A stretch of DNA of 64,000 bases from Diplonema japonicum (lineage: Eukaryota > Euglenozoa > Diplonemea > Diplonemida > Diplonemidae): positions 558,001 to 622,000 of the forward strand of contig OZ025664.1 in assembly GCA_964019335.1 (NCBI GenBank), read 5' to 3'. Positions 1 to 9,140 of this stretch are shown here, one piece after another. The notes below the pieces were generated by a model. It had not been told where the DNA came from. It saw only the letters and a list, made by a program, of their open reading frames with translations, and did not search any database. Both the position numbers and the translations under genes were made by a program. Within the stretch, counting starts at the first letter, position 1, and each line of letters opens with the position of its first letter.

Positions 1-2
1 CT

Positions 3-980
3 GCATACAGGAACGCCAAGCTAACAGGAAGAGCACGACTACGCAAAGGGCAGGTGTGGAAGGCGTACAGCAGACGCCTAGACCATGCCGTAGCAACACA
101 GCTACGCCCACACAAGACACAAACAGGTGCCAGGTTCAGCTCTCTAGTGGGTGCAACGCCCTGCAGGCGCCCTACATGGGTGAACACCACGGAAGAGGCC
201 GTTGTCAGACAGCCCAGGTCTCTGTTTATTGCAGCGCGTAATAAAAAAATGCCGTATCTGCGACTGGTGGCCCGCTCTGAGGCAGTTCGTGTGATCGAAT
301 CGTGGTACTGGGGGGTAAGGGACAAGGTGTTCGTGGCGTCTTGCCGGAGGGCGCATTTACATGTTGTTTACATAAAGACGCTGTGGAGGAAGGGCATCAG
401 AAAAGTGCTGGACAGACACAAAAGGGCGGCAGTGCGGATACAAAGCGTGTGGAGACGGCGATGTGTGAAGGCAAAGCTCGAAATAAGAAGGTGTGAAGTG
501 AGGCGAGAGTGGGTGCTGGAGTACGTCCTCCCGCAGCTGATGAAGTACGGGTCGGTCGACGCAGTAAGAAAGACAGGCCAGCTGGACATGAAGGAAGAAG
601 CAGTGATCTATGCAGGGTACTCGGCCAGAATTATACAAACAGCAGTGAGAAGAATGCTGTGCAGGAAGATGGTGGAACGGCACAGAGAAGGGATCGGGAG
701 CATGCTCGCTGACTATGAAGCGGCTGAGGAGAGGATCTGGGCCGCAACGATGGTTCAAAAGCTGTATCGAGGCCACGTAAGCAGGACGCAGCAGCGTGTC
801 CAGGACACCGCCGCCCTCATCTTACAAGACTTTAGGAAGATTATCCTGGCAAAGATAAAGGCAACAGATCTCAGATGCATGCGGGCCGAACATATATTTG
901 CAATGCAAGATTCTGAACTGAGCGAAGCAGCAGCGGTCATCCAGCAAGCATGGCGCAGTCACTCTAAATCTCAATGTTAA
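3..980 (+). CDS. IQ-motif repeat protein, 5' end outside window
   Basis: The frame is open from the left edge to a TAA at 978-980, so only the C-terminal 325 residues or so are visible and the true start lies upstream. The protein is very basic and carries about five IQ-like motifs, for example AAVRIQSVWRRR, SARIIQTAVRRM, AATMVQKLYRGHVSR and AAAVIQQAWRSH. IQ motifs bind calmodulin or calmodulin-like light chains. Proteins built mainly of spaced IQ motifs are common in cilia and the cytoskeleton, so a calmodulin-binding structural role is a reasonable inference. No motor, kinase or other catalytic domain is visible in this part. It could be the tail of a larger protein such as an unconventional myosin or an ASPM-like protein. 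Confidence 0.75.
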   Translation, partial: AYRNAKLTGRARLRKGQVWKAYSRRLDHAVATQLRPHKTQTGARFSSLVGATPCRRPTWVNTTEEAVVRQPRSLFIAARNKKMPYLRLVARSEAVRVIESWYWGVRDKVFVASCRRAHLHVVYIKTLWRKGIRKVLDRHKRAAVRIQSVWRRRCVKAKLEIRRCEVRREWVLEYVLPQLMKYGSVDAVRKTGQLDMKEEAVIYAGYSARIIQTAVRRMLCRKMVERHREGIGSMLADYEAAEERIWAATMVQKLYRGHVSRTQQRVQDTAALILQDFRKIILAKIKATDLRCMRAEHIFAMQDSELSEAAAVIQQAWRSHSKSQC

Positions 981-1389
981 AAAAAGGAGGAGAAAAATTT
1001 TCCCCTAATTTAAATGTAAATGTAAAAAGAAGGGGAAGGAAAGAAAGAGGGGGGAAACATAAAAGAAAATTGTAGAAGATTTCTTTTTTGAAGAAGCTTA
1101 TTTCTTTTTTTTTTTTCTGTCTCTAAAGGACTCCCTGTCCTGTTTTTTGCTTCTTTTTTTTTTTTTTTTCCCTCCGGCACTTTTCGCCTTGTCCCCATTC
1201 CCCTTGTTTATGCAAAAAAAAGAAAAGGAGAAAATGACAAAAAAAATCATTCTGATTTTCCTTTCCTTTCTATTTCTTTTTTGATTTCTGGTCAGGTCGG
1301 CTTCGTACTACTATTCCTCCCCCCCCCCCCCCCCTATATTCGCTATGCAAAAAAATAAATAAAAGGGGAAGAGGAGGGGGTGGGGGGGG
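981..1389. other. Intergenic spacer with T, A and C runs
   Basis: No gene is seen. The spacer holds several T runs and a run of about 15 C near 1319-1334. It then turns purine-rich and G-rich just before the next ATG at 1390. Confidence 0.7.
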
Positions 1390-2376
1390 ATGGAAGGCAA
1401 ACGCCAGAGCCACATAGCAGAGCTCTGGCTCAACGAGCTAGACAGCAGAAGATTCAATGAGAGCCAGGAGTTGATCACAAGCTTGGGCGAGATGAAGCTT
1501 GGCGTAGACAAGGTTGCTGCAGAACTGAGAAAATCGAACATCGAAACAAGACGGAAAACAGGCATGGCGGTAGAAAAACTAGAAGAAAAAGCTTCTGAAA
1601 TACGCCTGGCCCTAGGCACGGAAAAGGTTCAGTTCCAAGACATCAAAGAGGTCTTCCGAGAGGCGGGGGTTACAGGGGCGGGGAAACAGATAGCCATCCT
1701 CATCGAGGTGGCACGAAACACACCCGACACCTTTCTAGGGATCCATATACTGGAGATCTCCTGGTCGTTATTAAACTCAAGCACCTCGATATCGTCCAGG
1801 GACACTGTCATCAACTACCACAGCACGCTGGCTGAGATGAAACTAAGCACGGAAACAGATGATCAAATAGACGATGTTGAGCATCACCTAAGAGAGGCAT
1901 CCCGAGCAAGTTATGCACAAGCGCAGAGGCTGAAGGGGCTCGGTAGAAGAGTACAGTCGCGGGAGTACGCAAATTCTGTAATACATTTTTTGGATTTGAT
2001 ATCAAAGTTGGGTATTCAGGGAATTCCCTCAGACTCGAAGCTGCGATCTGCTGCCAGTGTGATGCAAGGGCGTGTTGTGCCTGGGAACAGATACTCGCAG
2101 CCCCTCCCTCCGCCCGTGCCTGTTCGATCCGCGTCACGTGCTGCAAGGAATTGTATCTGGGGTGCGATAGGGCTTGTGGGTGATTCTTTTCCTCTTCCCC
2201 GTGCGCGGCAGCAGCACACGCACAACACTACTGTTGACTCCACATCCACTGCTGGTCTTTCCGCAACGCCTTCGCCCACTGTTTGCAGCAACGAGACTGA
2301 GAGAAAGTTCACCACGCCCACTCTTCCTGCTTTGCCTGCGCCGTTGGGCAGAGCGGGCAGAACCCTCATTGGGTAA
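1390..2376 (+). CDS. Unrecognised 328-residue protein
   Basis: The reading frame is intact from ATG 1390 to TAA. Residues 1-215 or so are rich in Glu, Lys, Leu and Ser and look largely alpha-helical. The last 110 residues are rich in Pro, Ser, Thr and Arg and are probably disordered. I do not recognise the family. Start choice: the ATG directly follows a G-rich tract and is the first in the open frame. The coding stretch lacks the mononucleotide runs that fill both flanks, which supports it being a real gene. There is no signal peptide or membrane segment. Confidence 0.6.
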   Translation: MEGKRQSHIAELWLNELDSRRFNESQELITSLGEMKLGVDKVAAELRKSNIETRRKTGMAVEKLEEKASEIRLALGTEKVQFQDIKEVFREAGVTGAGKQIAILIEVARNTPDTFLGIHILEISWSLLNSSTSISSRDTVINYHSTLAEMKLSTETDDQIDDVEHHLREASRASYAQAQRLKGLGRRVQSREYANSVIHFLDLISKLGIQGIPSDSKLRSAASVMQGRVVPGNRYSQPLPPPVPVRSASRAARNCIWGAIGLVGDSFPLPRARQQHTHNTTVDSTSTAGLSATPSPTVCSNETERKFTTPTLPALPAPLGRAGRTLIG

Positions 2377-3149
2377 TTGTGATCGTGTATATTTGTATAT
2401 CCCCCTCATAAAGAGCGATTTCTTTTTTGAGTTTTCGAATTATTTCTTTTTTGTTGTATTTTTTTTTTTTTTTTTTGTTTCTTCGGTTGTTTGTTGTTTC
2501 CCACGCTGATCCTATTATAACATTATCAGAGATTTCTTTTTTTTTTTTTTTTTTTTTTGTGGTGTTGATTCCGTTTTTTCGATCCTTTCCCTCCCTTTCA
2601 TTTGAAGGGAAAAAACGCTTTCTTCCTCCCTTCTTCTCCCCCTATGCTTACTGCAGACGAAATCGGGGGGGGGTTTTTTTTTTGTCTGTTTCACACTGTG
2701 GCAAAGGCTCTCAGGCGGAGTTGAAATTCGTTGGTTCCTCTGCTATGAGTTTTACGAGGGGAAGAAGAAATAATTAAAAGGTCTGAAAGCTTTGGGGTGT
2801 GTCTTATTGGCCAAAACTCTTTCAGGAAAGGGCCGAGAAAATTATTTTTTTTTCTAGCTTGATTATAGCAACCAGAAGAGAAATGCCTCAATAAGGCCAA
2901 CGTAAGGTTTTTTAGAAAAGAATGGCAAAAGAAAACCTTAAAGGGACCCCCCTTCCTACTTTCCCTTCGCCCTTTTTTTTTCTTTTCCAAGAAAAAAAAA
3001 AAAACGAAATATCTACCATTTTATATCCCCCCCTCTTCCCCATTCGCCCTCACACAAGATTCTTTGTTTCTGTTGCAAAATTGAGAAAGAAAGATAAATA
3101 CAAACAAAAAAAGAAAAAAGCTTGGTGGGAAAGAAAAGGAAAACCAAAA
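2377..3149. other. Intergenic spacer, low complexity plus unique stretch
   Basis: T runs lie at about 2459-2477 and 2537-2558, and a G8-T9 block lies near 2666-2682. The part from about 2690 to 2930 is less repetitive, but I see no convincing exon or RNA gene in it. Confidence 0.55.
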
Positions 3150-4442
3150 ATGAAAAGTGGGGCACATGCAACACACCCTGCAGATGTAGGTGGGAACCCA
3201 ACCAACGAGAAAATGGACACCGAACAGGTAGCCCACCACCAATGGGAGAAGGAGGTCAGGGTCATGGTGGACACGATGTACAAAGGAACGTGGGACAGAA
3301 TGAGAAAGATGATGGAGGCGCTCCCTCAGGACGTGTACACCGCGGCCACCTATTACGAGAGATGGGCCCTGGCGTTGATCAAGATCCTCATCGAGGAAAA
3401 GGCCATTTCACACGAAGAACTACTTCTAAAGCTTGGCTACACTGGCACTGAGGAAGGCCCTCCTTCAGAGCCAATGTACAAAGCAGGCGACACAGTTAAG
3501 GTGAAGAAGGAGTACGCCCATAAGACACCATGGGAACGCCCGCACCTCCGAACACCCGGGTACATATTTGGCGCTGAAGGTGTTGTTGAAAGAGTTTGCG
3601 GATCGTTCCCTTGCCCGTCACTGCTGGCCGTTGGCGTGCGTGGGAACACGGCTTCCCTGTACCGTGTCCGGTTCAAGCAGGCAGACCTATGGGAGGCGTA
3701 TGAAGGAACGCACGACGACACGATTGATGTGGAAGTCTACGAGAGCTGGCTGATGCCTCCCAGCAACGACGAACACGACAAGCGACGCAAGACGGAAGCC
3801 ATCAAGAAGAACCCCCACGACTACGCCAAGTACAGCGAAGGGGAGAAGCCGCAGTACCAACGCGTCATCGAAGCACTCAAAACAGTTCTAATGGACAAAG
3901 GACACATCACCCTCGACGCCTTGCGAGGCAAGGTGGAGGCAATGGACATCGATGAGATCCCTCCACACGGCGTGGAAATGTGCGTACGCGCCTGGCAGGA
4001 CCCTGAGTTCAAAAGGCTCATGCTTGAGGACAGCCAGGCGGCAATGAAGCAGACGGGTCTTGATGAGTCGGGCTCGACTACTGATGAGCATAAACACGGG
4101 ACGCTGCTTGTTGTGGTTGAAAACACACCGGATGTGCACAATGTAGTTGTGTGTACCTTGTGTTCATGCTACCCTACCAAACTGCTAGGAAAGCCCCCTG
4201 CTTGGTACAAGTCCGTGTCCTACAGGTCAAGAGTGGTGAAGGAACCACGAACCGTGCTTTCAGAGTTCGGTACAACGCTTCCTAAGAACAAGACCATCAG
4301 GGTCCACGATAGTACCGCAGACATGCGCTACCTCGTCCTCCCCGAGAGGCCTGCGGGCACAGAGGACTTTACCTCTGAGCAGCTAGCAGGCCTCCTCACC
4401 CGCGATGCTCTGGTCGGTGTTACCGTGCCTTTGAACCAATAA
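3150..4442 (+). CDS. Fused beta-alpha nitrile hydratase, cobalt type
   Basis: Nitrile hydratase hydrates nitriles to amides in a two-subunit metalloenzyme. Here one 430-residue protein has the beta subunit first and the alpha subunit second. The beta part (about residues 20-205) shows TWDRMRKMMEALP, a family-like YERWALALIK segment and the SH3-like stretch with TPWERPHLRTPGYIFG. A charged linker follows at about 204-235. The alpha part contains the metal claw VCTLCSC, with Cys335, Cys338 and Cys340 and Ser339. Thr at the second position is the form usual for cobalt enzymes; iron enzymes have Ser. The frame is open further 5' to 2922, but that part is translated A/T runs, so I chose ATG 3150; Met22 is an alternative. 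Fused beta-alpha forms are known from choanoflagellates and other protists. A thiocyanate-hydrolase-like activity cannot be excluded. Confidence 0.9.
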   Translation: MKSGAHATHPADVGGNPTNEKMDTEQVAHHQWEKEVRVMVDTMYKGTWDRMRKMMEALPQDVYTAATYYERWALALIKILIEEKAISHEELLLKLGYTGTEEGPPSEPMYKAGDTVKVKKEYAHKTPWERPHLRTPGYIFGAEGVVERVCGSFPCPSLLAVGVRGNTASLYRVRFKQADLWEAYEGTHDDTIDVEVYESWLMPPSNDEHDKRRKTEAIKKNPHDYAKYSEGEKPQYQRVIEALKTVLMDKGHITLDALRGKVEAMDIDEIPPHGVEMCVRAWQDPEFKRLMLEDSQAAMKQTGLDESGSTTDEHKHGTLLVVVENTPDVHNVVVCTLCSCYPTKLLGKPPAWYKSVSYRSRVVKEPRTVLSEFGTTLPKNKTIRVHDSTADMRYLVLPERPAGTEDFTSEQLAGLLTRDALVGVTVPLNQ

Positions 4443-4444
4443 AA

Positions 4445-4471
4445 AAGTACTTTTTTTTGTACTTCAATAAA
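4445..4471 (+). terminator. Stem-loop and AATAAA just after the nitrile hydratase stop
   Basis: AAGTAC (4445-4450) and GTACTT (4459-4464) can pair around a loop of eight T. AATAAA follows at 4466-4471. The position right behind the stop suggests a 3'-end signal. This is inference from sequence only. Confidence 0.35.
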
Positions 4472-4872
4472 CGTAAGGGGTTTTTCTTTTCCCTCCAAAA
4501 AAAAGGGAAGAAGAAAAAAAGCGATATATTTTATACCATATTATGTCCCCCTCCCACGAACCCGAGCTAGGAACCCTGCTTTATAATGTATGGATGAAAA
4601 TAAAATTGAAGAAAAAAGCGTGGTAGTGTTGTCTTCCTCGTTCTTAATGTCCCCCTCCCTCCCCCTCCTTTTTCGACTGGGGGTAAATAATTTCTTTTTT
4701 GTGTCCCCAACCTTGCGTCGTTGTCGCTTGAGGTTGGAACGCACCTCCGGATGGTTCAAATAAAAAAAAGAACTATCCCACTCCACCTTTATCCTCTTCC
4801 ATCTGGCTGGTGAGAATTTTATTCTATTTTCCCTCCTCCCTGTGCCTAAGCCTCGTCAGGAAATGTGGTAAG
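4472..4872. other. Intergenic spacer
   Basis: A/T-rich DNA with short A and T runs. No exon or RNA gene is recognised. An open frame reaches back to a GTG at 4810, but an in-frame ATG at 4873 is the more likely start of the next gene. Confidence 0.6.
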
Positions 4873-6423
4873 ATGAATACCCGCGGGAGGGCACGACGGA
4901 CGACAGAGGGGCTGCTCGTCGTGGAGCACGATGACAAAACATTCCGGTTGCATAATGTTGATTTTGAGAGAAGGAAGTTGATGGATTTGCAGAAGATACT
5001 CTCTCAGCAGACGGGTGAAGACCCGGAGGTGCATCACTTGACGTTCAAGGGGCTACGGCTGCGCAACATGACACAGACATTAAGGCAGGTGGGCCTCACG
5101 CACAGTTCAGTGCTGCAGCTTACAATTTTAAAATGCCTTGTTGTCATCACCCCGCAAGAGGATGCTGAGTTACGCTTCCACAACATAGACACAGCGGTGT
5201 GCCAATGCGGGCAACTGCGTGCCGCCATCATGACCCGTCTTGCCAACGACAAAGCGGTGCTGTTGCACTGTAGCGGTCGTGTCATCCCACCCGCTTCTTA
5301 CCACATGACCCTCTCTTCACAAGGCATTAAGCAAGGCACCATCATCAGTGTTACGTACGGTACTGCTGAAGTACCACGATCGCCAATCACCGGTCCAACG
5401 AAGACCCCACTCCAACCCGGCAAGCCCAGACCCAAGCCTCTTAACTGGCCCCGGGGTACAATCAGAATCTTCATTCTCGCAGAGGGCATCGCGGCTACAA
5501 AGGAAGACGCTGGGCTTTATCCCGCGAAGAGCGAGGTGTCGAAGCTTCCCCTGCCTCCCATTCGGCCAACAACCCTGCTCACGGATGTCAGGTACCTTGT
5601 GTACGATTTGCTCGGCGTGGCCCCCAGAGCGCAACTGCTGTTCAACAACGGAACTCCTTTGCCGCAGTACGGCACACAGCAGGAGGTGCGGACAACCGTC
5701 CGACAAATTGCTTATGATGAGGACTGCTTGACGCTCGCGGTCGATGGCAGCCACAAAGAGACCAACTATGTAAAAGAACTGCTTCCGTCGTCCAGAGTGC
5801 CGTGGTGCATACACTGCATCACACACGACGCACTCGGCATTGCAGAGTGGGAACCCCACTTCGTGCAACCTTCATGGGATGTTGCCGACCTACTGTCCGT
5901 CATAACCTCACAAGCAAAGGGAAGGCATGACTTCTGCTCGTTGTACTTCAGAGGAGAAGAAGTGAAACCCAGCCTTACGATAGAGGGTGCAGGGCTGAAT
6001 GAGGGTGCTGTTGTTATGGTGCTGCTGCATGAGACATTGGACCTTAATGTAGATGTCGTCCTGGGAGACGGCAGGGTGCTGGAGACAATGATCCGAGGGG
6101 TGCCTCCTGAGTCGCTTGTGTCAGAGGTCATCATGCGTTCTCTGCATGCTACGAAGACCCCTGCTGGTGGTCACCATGCATCGTACAATGGCTTGCGGTT
6201 GCCCCCAACGGCTTCCATCTCCAGTTGTGGCATCCCCCACCGTGGGACACTTACCCTATCTCACCTGCAAACCTTTCGGACAGCAACACCACCGGCATCT
6301 CCGAAGTCCGTGAAGTTTGCACACAGCCTCCCCCGTGCTCCATCCGTCCCCCCTTCCATGCCCGAGTCCGTCACACCCGAACCCAGAGGTAGGGTGCGGT
6401 GGCCCCCCATCACCAACCCCTAG
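4873..6423 (+). CDS. Protein of about five tandem ubiquitin-like folds
   Basis: The 516-residue protein contains about five divergent ubiquitin-like units, at roughly residues 12-85, 88-162, 195-291, 308-388 and 393-465. Each has the beta-strand, helix, 'hydrophobic-x-Gly' turn and 'GLxxGSVLxLTI'-type ending of a beta-grasp fold. Examples are LTFKGLRLRNMTQTLRQVGL followed by SVLQLTI in unit 1, and LYFRGEEVKPSLTIEGAGL in unit 4. The C-terminus is Pro/Ser-rich and ends ITNP, not Gly-Gly, so it is not a conjugatable polyubiquitin. A scaffold role that recruits ubiquitin-binding partners is inferred. The start is the first ATG in frame (4873). No intron is evident. I know no described protein with this exact architecture. 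Confidence 0.7.
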   Translation: MNTRGRARRTTEGLLVVEHDDKTFRLHNVDFERRKLMDLQKILSQQTGEDPEVHHLTFKGLRLRNMTQTLRQVGLTHSSVLQLTILKCLVVITPQEDAELRFHNIDTAVCQCGQLRAAIMTRLANDKAVLLHCSGRVIPPASYHMTLSSQGIKQGTIISVTYGTAEVPRSPITGPTKTPLQPGKPRPKPLNWPRGTIRIFILAEGIAATKEDAGLYPAKSEVSKLPLPPIRPTTLLTDVRYLVYDLLGVAPRAQLLFNNGTPLPQYGTQQEVRTTVRQIAYDEDCLTLAVDGSHKETNYVKELLPSSRVPWCIHCITHDALGIAEWEPHFVQPSWDVADLLSVITSQAKGRHDFCSLYFRGEEVKPSLTIEGAGLNEGAVVMVLLHETLDLNVDVVLGDGRVLETMIRGVPPESLVSEVIMRSLHATKTPAGGHHASYNGLRLPPTASISSCGIPHRGTLTLSHLQTFRTATPPASPKSVKFAHSLPRAPSVPPSMPESVTPEPRGRVRWPPITNP

Positions 6424-6499
6424 TTGTAGATGTATGTTTCTGTTTAGCCTTCATGTTATTGTACAGCTTGCCTTTAACCATTAGAACCACTCAGGAAAG

Positions 6500-7786
6500 A
6501 TGCTTGCCAGGCACGCAAGACGATGGATGGGGACGAGTGCTGAGTTGAAGAGATGCATGCGGCTGACGGATCATGAGACGCGTTGTCACGCCATCACAGT
6601 GTTCAAAACACAGCTAAAGGAAAAGGAGAGCGAGATCAAAGAGGCCAACATGAAGGACTGCGAAGCGTTTGCGGAGAAGGGCATCTCGGAGGATGCAGTT
6701 AGAAAGGCTAACAAAATGTACTTGAGCGACGAGCGGATCGAAAAGTGCATCGATGACCTCGACGAACTGTTGCAGACGAAGGACCACGTGGGGTCGCTGT
6801 GCTCCGAGTGGGAGACGGAAAACAAGGTAGCAATAAGGAGGATCCGCGTGCCATTTGGTGTGGTTGGTTTGTTCTACGGGAGCGATCCGACGCTCACTGT
6901 AAGGTCAATAGGCCTCTTTCTCAAAACGGGGAATGTAGCGCGTCTGAAAGGTTCATCAAACATTAAGCACACAGATGCTGCCATTATCTCTGCTGCACAT
7001 AAAGCTCTCGAAGCAGCAGGCCTTCCCTCAGAGGCTGTTCTTGCCGCCCCGTCTAACTCAGAAGCGTTCCTTTCGAGCGATGCCTTGGATCTCGTAATCT
7101 CTGTCGGCGGTACTGAGCTGCAGCGTTTTGTGAAGCAGCACAGCTTGGCACCAGTAATCCACCACGGACCTGTGGTGTGTTCTGTATATGTACACGTCGA
7201 TGCGGAACCGATACAAGTTATTAGAATCATCAAAAACGCAAAGCTGCAGGACCCAGAGAGCCACAATGCAGTAGACCACATCCTCGTACACAGGGACTAT
7301 CCTAAGCTGAGTGAGCTGCTGGACGTGCTTCATGAAGAAGGCGTCGATATCGTTGGGAGCAAGTCCATAAAGAAGGTCACAGACTGCAGAGTCGGCGGCA
7401 GGGCAGATTGGGGTGTGGAGCAGCTGGCCAAAAAGGTGTCAGTACGAACGGTCTCTGCCCTCGAAGAGGCCATCGACGAGATGAACAAGCACAGCACCGG
7501 GCACGTCGACGCCATCATCACAAAACGTGACGACATCGCCGAGCAGTTCCAGCAGGAGGTCGATTCGGTCCTCACCTTCCACAACACATCCCCACGCTTC
7601 GCAGACGCTGAAGGCATGGGCATGGGTCCTGGTATAGGCCTCGCCGCCAATTCTTTTTCCTGCGGCCCCATCTCCTCCAAAGAGCTCTTGGCCATAAGGT
7701 ACAACGTTACGAGCATCGGGCGCACACGCCCTATCTCGGCTGTGTCCTCAAACCCCGTAGTTTCGTTCGGCAGAAACTCTGTTTAG
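6500..7786 (+). CDS. proA-like: Gamma-glutamyl phosphate reductase (ProA) homologue lacking the catalytic Cys
   Basis: ProA reduces gamma-glutamyl phosphate to glutamate semialdehyde with NADPH in proline synthesis. This 428-residue protein matches the family in length and order: an N-terminal helical region, then RIRVPFGVVGLFYGSDPTLT, the GNVARLKGSSNIKHTD segment, VISVGGTELQRFV, and the C-terminal GLAANSFSCGPISSKELLA region. The motif around the active site normally reads like 'NAK-x-x-R-P-x-V-C-N-A'; here it is NAKLQDPESHNAVDHILVH, so His255 stands where the catalytic Cys should be. The residue is encoded by CAC at 7262-7264 within an intact frame. The first 20 residues (MLARHARRWMGTSAELKRC) look like a mitochondrial presequence. 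It may be a pseudoenzyme or use different chemistry. No separate glutamate 5-kinase gene is in the window. Confidence 0.85.
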   Translation: MLARHARRWMGTSAELKRCMRLTDHETRCHAITVFKTQLKEKESEIKEANMKDCEAFAEKGISEDAVRKANKMYLSDERIEKCIDDLDELLQTKDHVGSLCSEWETENKVAIRRIRVPFGVVGLFYGSDPTLTVRSIGLFLKTGNVARLKGSSNIKHTDAAIISAAHKALEAAGLPSEAVLAAPSNSEAFLSSDALDLVISVGGTELQRFVKQHSLAPVIHHGPVVCSVYVHVDAEPIQVIRIIKNAKLQDPESHNAVDHILVHRDYPKLSELLDVLHEEGVDIVGSKSIKKVTDCRVGGRADWGVEQLAKKVSVRTVSALEEAIDEMNKHSTGHVDAIITKRDDIAEQFQQEVDSVLTFHNTSPRFADAEGMGMGPGIGLAANSFSCGPISSKELLAIRYNVTSIGRTRPISAVSSNPVVSFGRNSV

Positions 7787-7833
7787 ACCTTGGTTACCTT
7801 CTCTTTTTGGTAGAGTCAATATATTTATCCTCG

Positions 7834-9140
7834 CACCACAGATTAACGATACACACAACTCACCATGTGGAGGGACATCGGAGTGACAATGCTGGTGGCG
7901 TGCGTGACTGGGGTAACTGGACACGGGTACGTGAAGAGCCCGCCGTCGCGAGGGTACGCGTGCAACCAGAAGATGAACAGCGGGTGTGGGGCGGTGCAGT
8001 ACGAACCGCAGAGTGTGGAGGGGCCGGACAGGTACCCCGCGTCGGGACCTCCTGACGGGGCGCTGGCCTCTGCGGGGAGCGGAACATGGTCGCCGCTGAA
8101 CGAGCAGTCGTCAACGAGGTGGGCGAAGACGGCGGCGTCTGCTGGGCTGACCGAGTTCACCTGGCAGTTCACAGCGAACCACGTGACCCTGGACTGGAGG
8201 TACTACATCACGAAGGACGGGTGGAACCCGGAGGCTCCTCTTGGGAGGGACTCGTTCGAGGACAGCCCCTTCTGTGCCGAGGCGGGAGGGATGGTGAAGC
8301 CCCCCATGGTCACGACCCACTCCTGCACCCTCCCCTCCAAGATCGGCTACCACGTCGTCATGGCCATCTGGGATGTCGGTGACACTGCCGCCAGCTTCTA
8401 CAACGCTGTCGACCTTGACTTTGGTGGTGGTAATGGTAATGGTGGTGGTGGCAATGGGAACGGGAATGGGAACGGGAACGGGAACGGGAACAACGACCCC
8501 AAGACACCTGTCCCTACCCCGGCTCCCACACCGATGCCCCCTACTCCTCCTGTCCCGACACCCCGCACCCCGGCTCCCACTCCGGCTCCCACACCGTCGC
8601 CCCCCACCGGCGGGAGCAACAACTGCCAGATGATGATCCCCATGTGGGGCGGCTGCTTGCACGCCCCCACGTGCTGCTCGGGTGGAGCCTCGTGCTACCA
8701 GCAGAGCAAGTGGTACGCGCAGTGCTTGAAGAACAACCATCTCGGATACAAGATTGGCTAAGCGCTGTTCCTTTCTGCTGCTGCAAAGAAAAACAACAAC
8801 AACAAAGGAAAAAGAGGCTCTCTTTCCTTCCTCCCAACTTCTACTTTCATTTATGTTCCATTATTCTGTGCCTGCGGTACTCGTGAGTTTTATCTATTAA
8901 CACAATATCTTATTCCATTATGGCTGAAAACCTCTTCTCCATGTTTTATTGCGACCCTTGTTGAGAGACGTATGGTCTCTTGTCGCCAGCTTCCCTCCGC
9001 ATTATAACCTCTTCTGCTTCCGTCTTGGACTTGGTCCGGACGAAGCCGAGGAGTGATCCCATTTTTTTTTTGTTTAAGGGCGTCCTATGAGACATTTTTA
9101 CTTTTATAGCTCGTCTTTCCCCCGTTCTTGTTTTACTTCC
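7834..9140 (+). repeat. 1.3-kb dispersed duplication, copy 1
   Basis: This block, with the LPMO gene plus about 30 bp upstream and 380 bp downstream, recurs at 49692-50985 in the same orientation. Apart from a 12-nt difference in the Gly-Asn repeat and one T in a T run, I find only scattered single-base changes, such as AGG/AAG at codon 3 and a G/A change near 9091. Confidence 0.95.
7865..8761 (+). CDS. Secreted AA10-type lytic polysaccharide monooxygenase with CBM1-like domain, copy 1
   Basis: These copper enzymes oxidatively cleave chitin or cellulose outside the cell. Residues 1-19 form a signal peptide; cleavage before His20 exposes the N-terminal histidine of the copper 'histidine brace'. 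The start of the mature enzyme, HGYVKSPPSRGYAC, and CGAVQYEPQSVE are hallmarks of family AA10. The second brace histidine is His106 (TANHVTLDWRYYIT) and the conserved aromatic is Phe178 (SFYNAVD). A Gly-Asn repeat (about 187-208) and a Pro-Thr-rich linker follow. Residues 249-298 form a six-Cys domain like fungal-type CBM1, with WGGC, SCYQQ and WYAQC. AA10 is mostly bacterial and CBM1 mostly fungal, so the combination is unusual. The start is 78 bp past the ProA stop. Confidence 0.9.
   Translation: MWRDIGVTMLVACVTGVTGHGYVKSPPSRGYACNQKMNSGCGAVQYEPQSVEGPDRYPASGPPDGALASAGSGTWSPLNEQSSTRWAKTAASAGLTEFTWQFTANHVTLDWRYYITKDGWNPEAPLGRDSFEDSPFCAEAGGMVKPPMVTTHSCTLPSKIGYHVVMAIWDVGDTAASFYNAVDLDFGGGNGNGGGGNGNGNGNGNGNGNNDPKTPVPTPAPTPMPPTPPVPTPRTPAPTPAPTPSPPTGGSNNCQMMIPMWGGCLHAPTCCSGGASCYQQSKWYAQCLKNNHLGYKIG

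Noticed and set aside
2922-3149. N-terminal extension of the nitrile hydratase to ATG 2922
   Set aside because: The extra residues are translated from T and A runs and the family starts near the ATG at 3150.
8111-8740. Long open frame on the - strand opposite the LPMO gene (also at 49969-50586)
   Set aside because: It mirrors a G/C-rich coding gene with clear AA10 motifs on the + strand; its product is Gly/Arg-rich and has no recognisable fold. It is a shadow frame.
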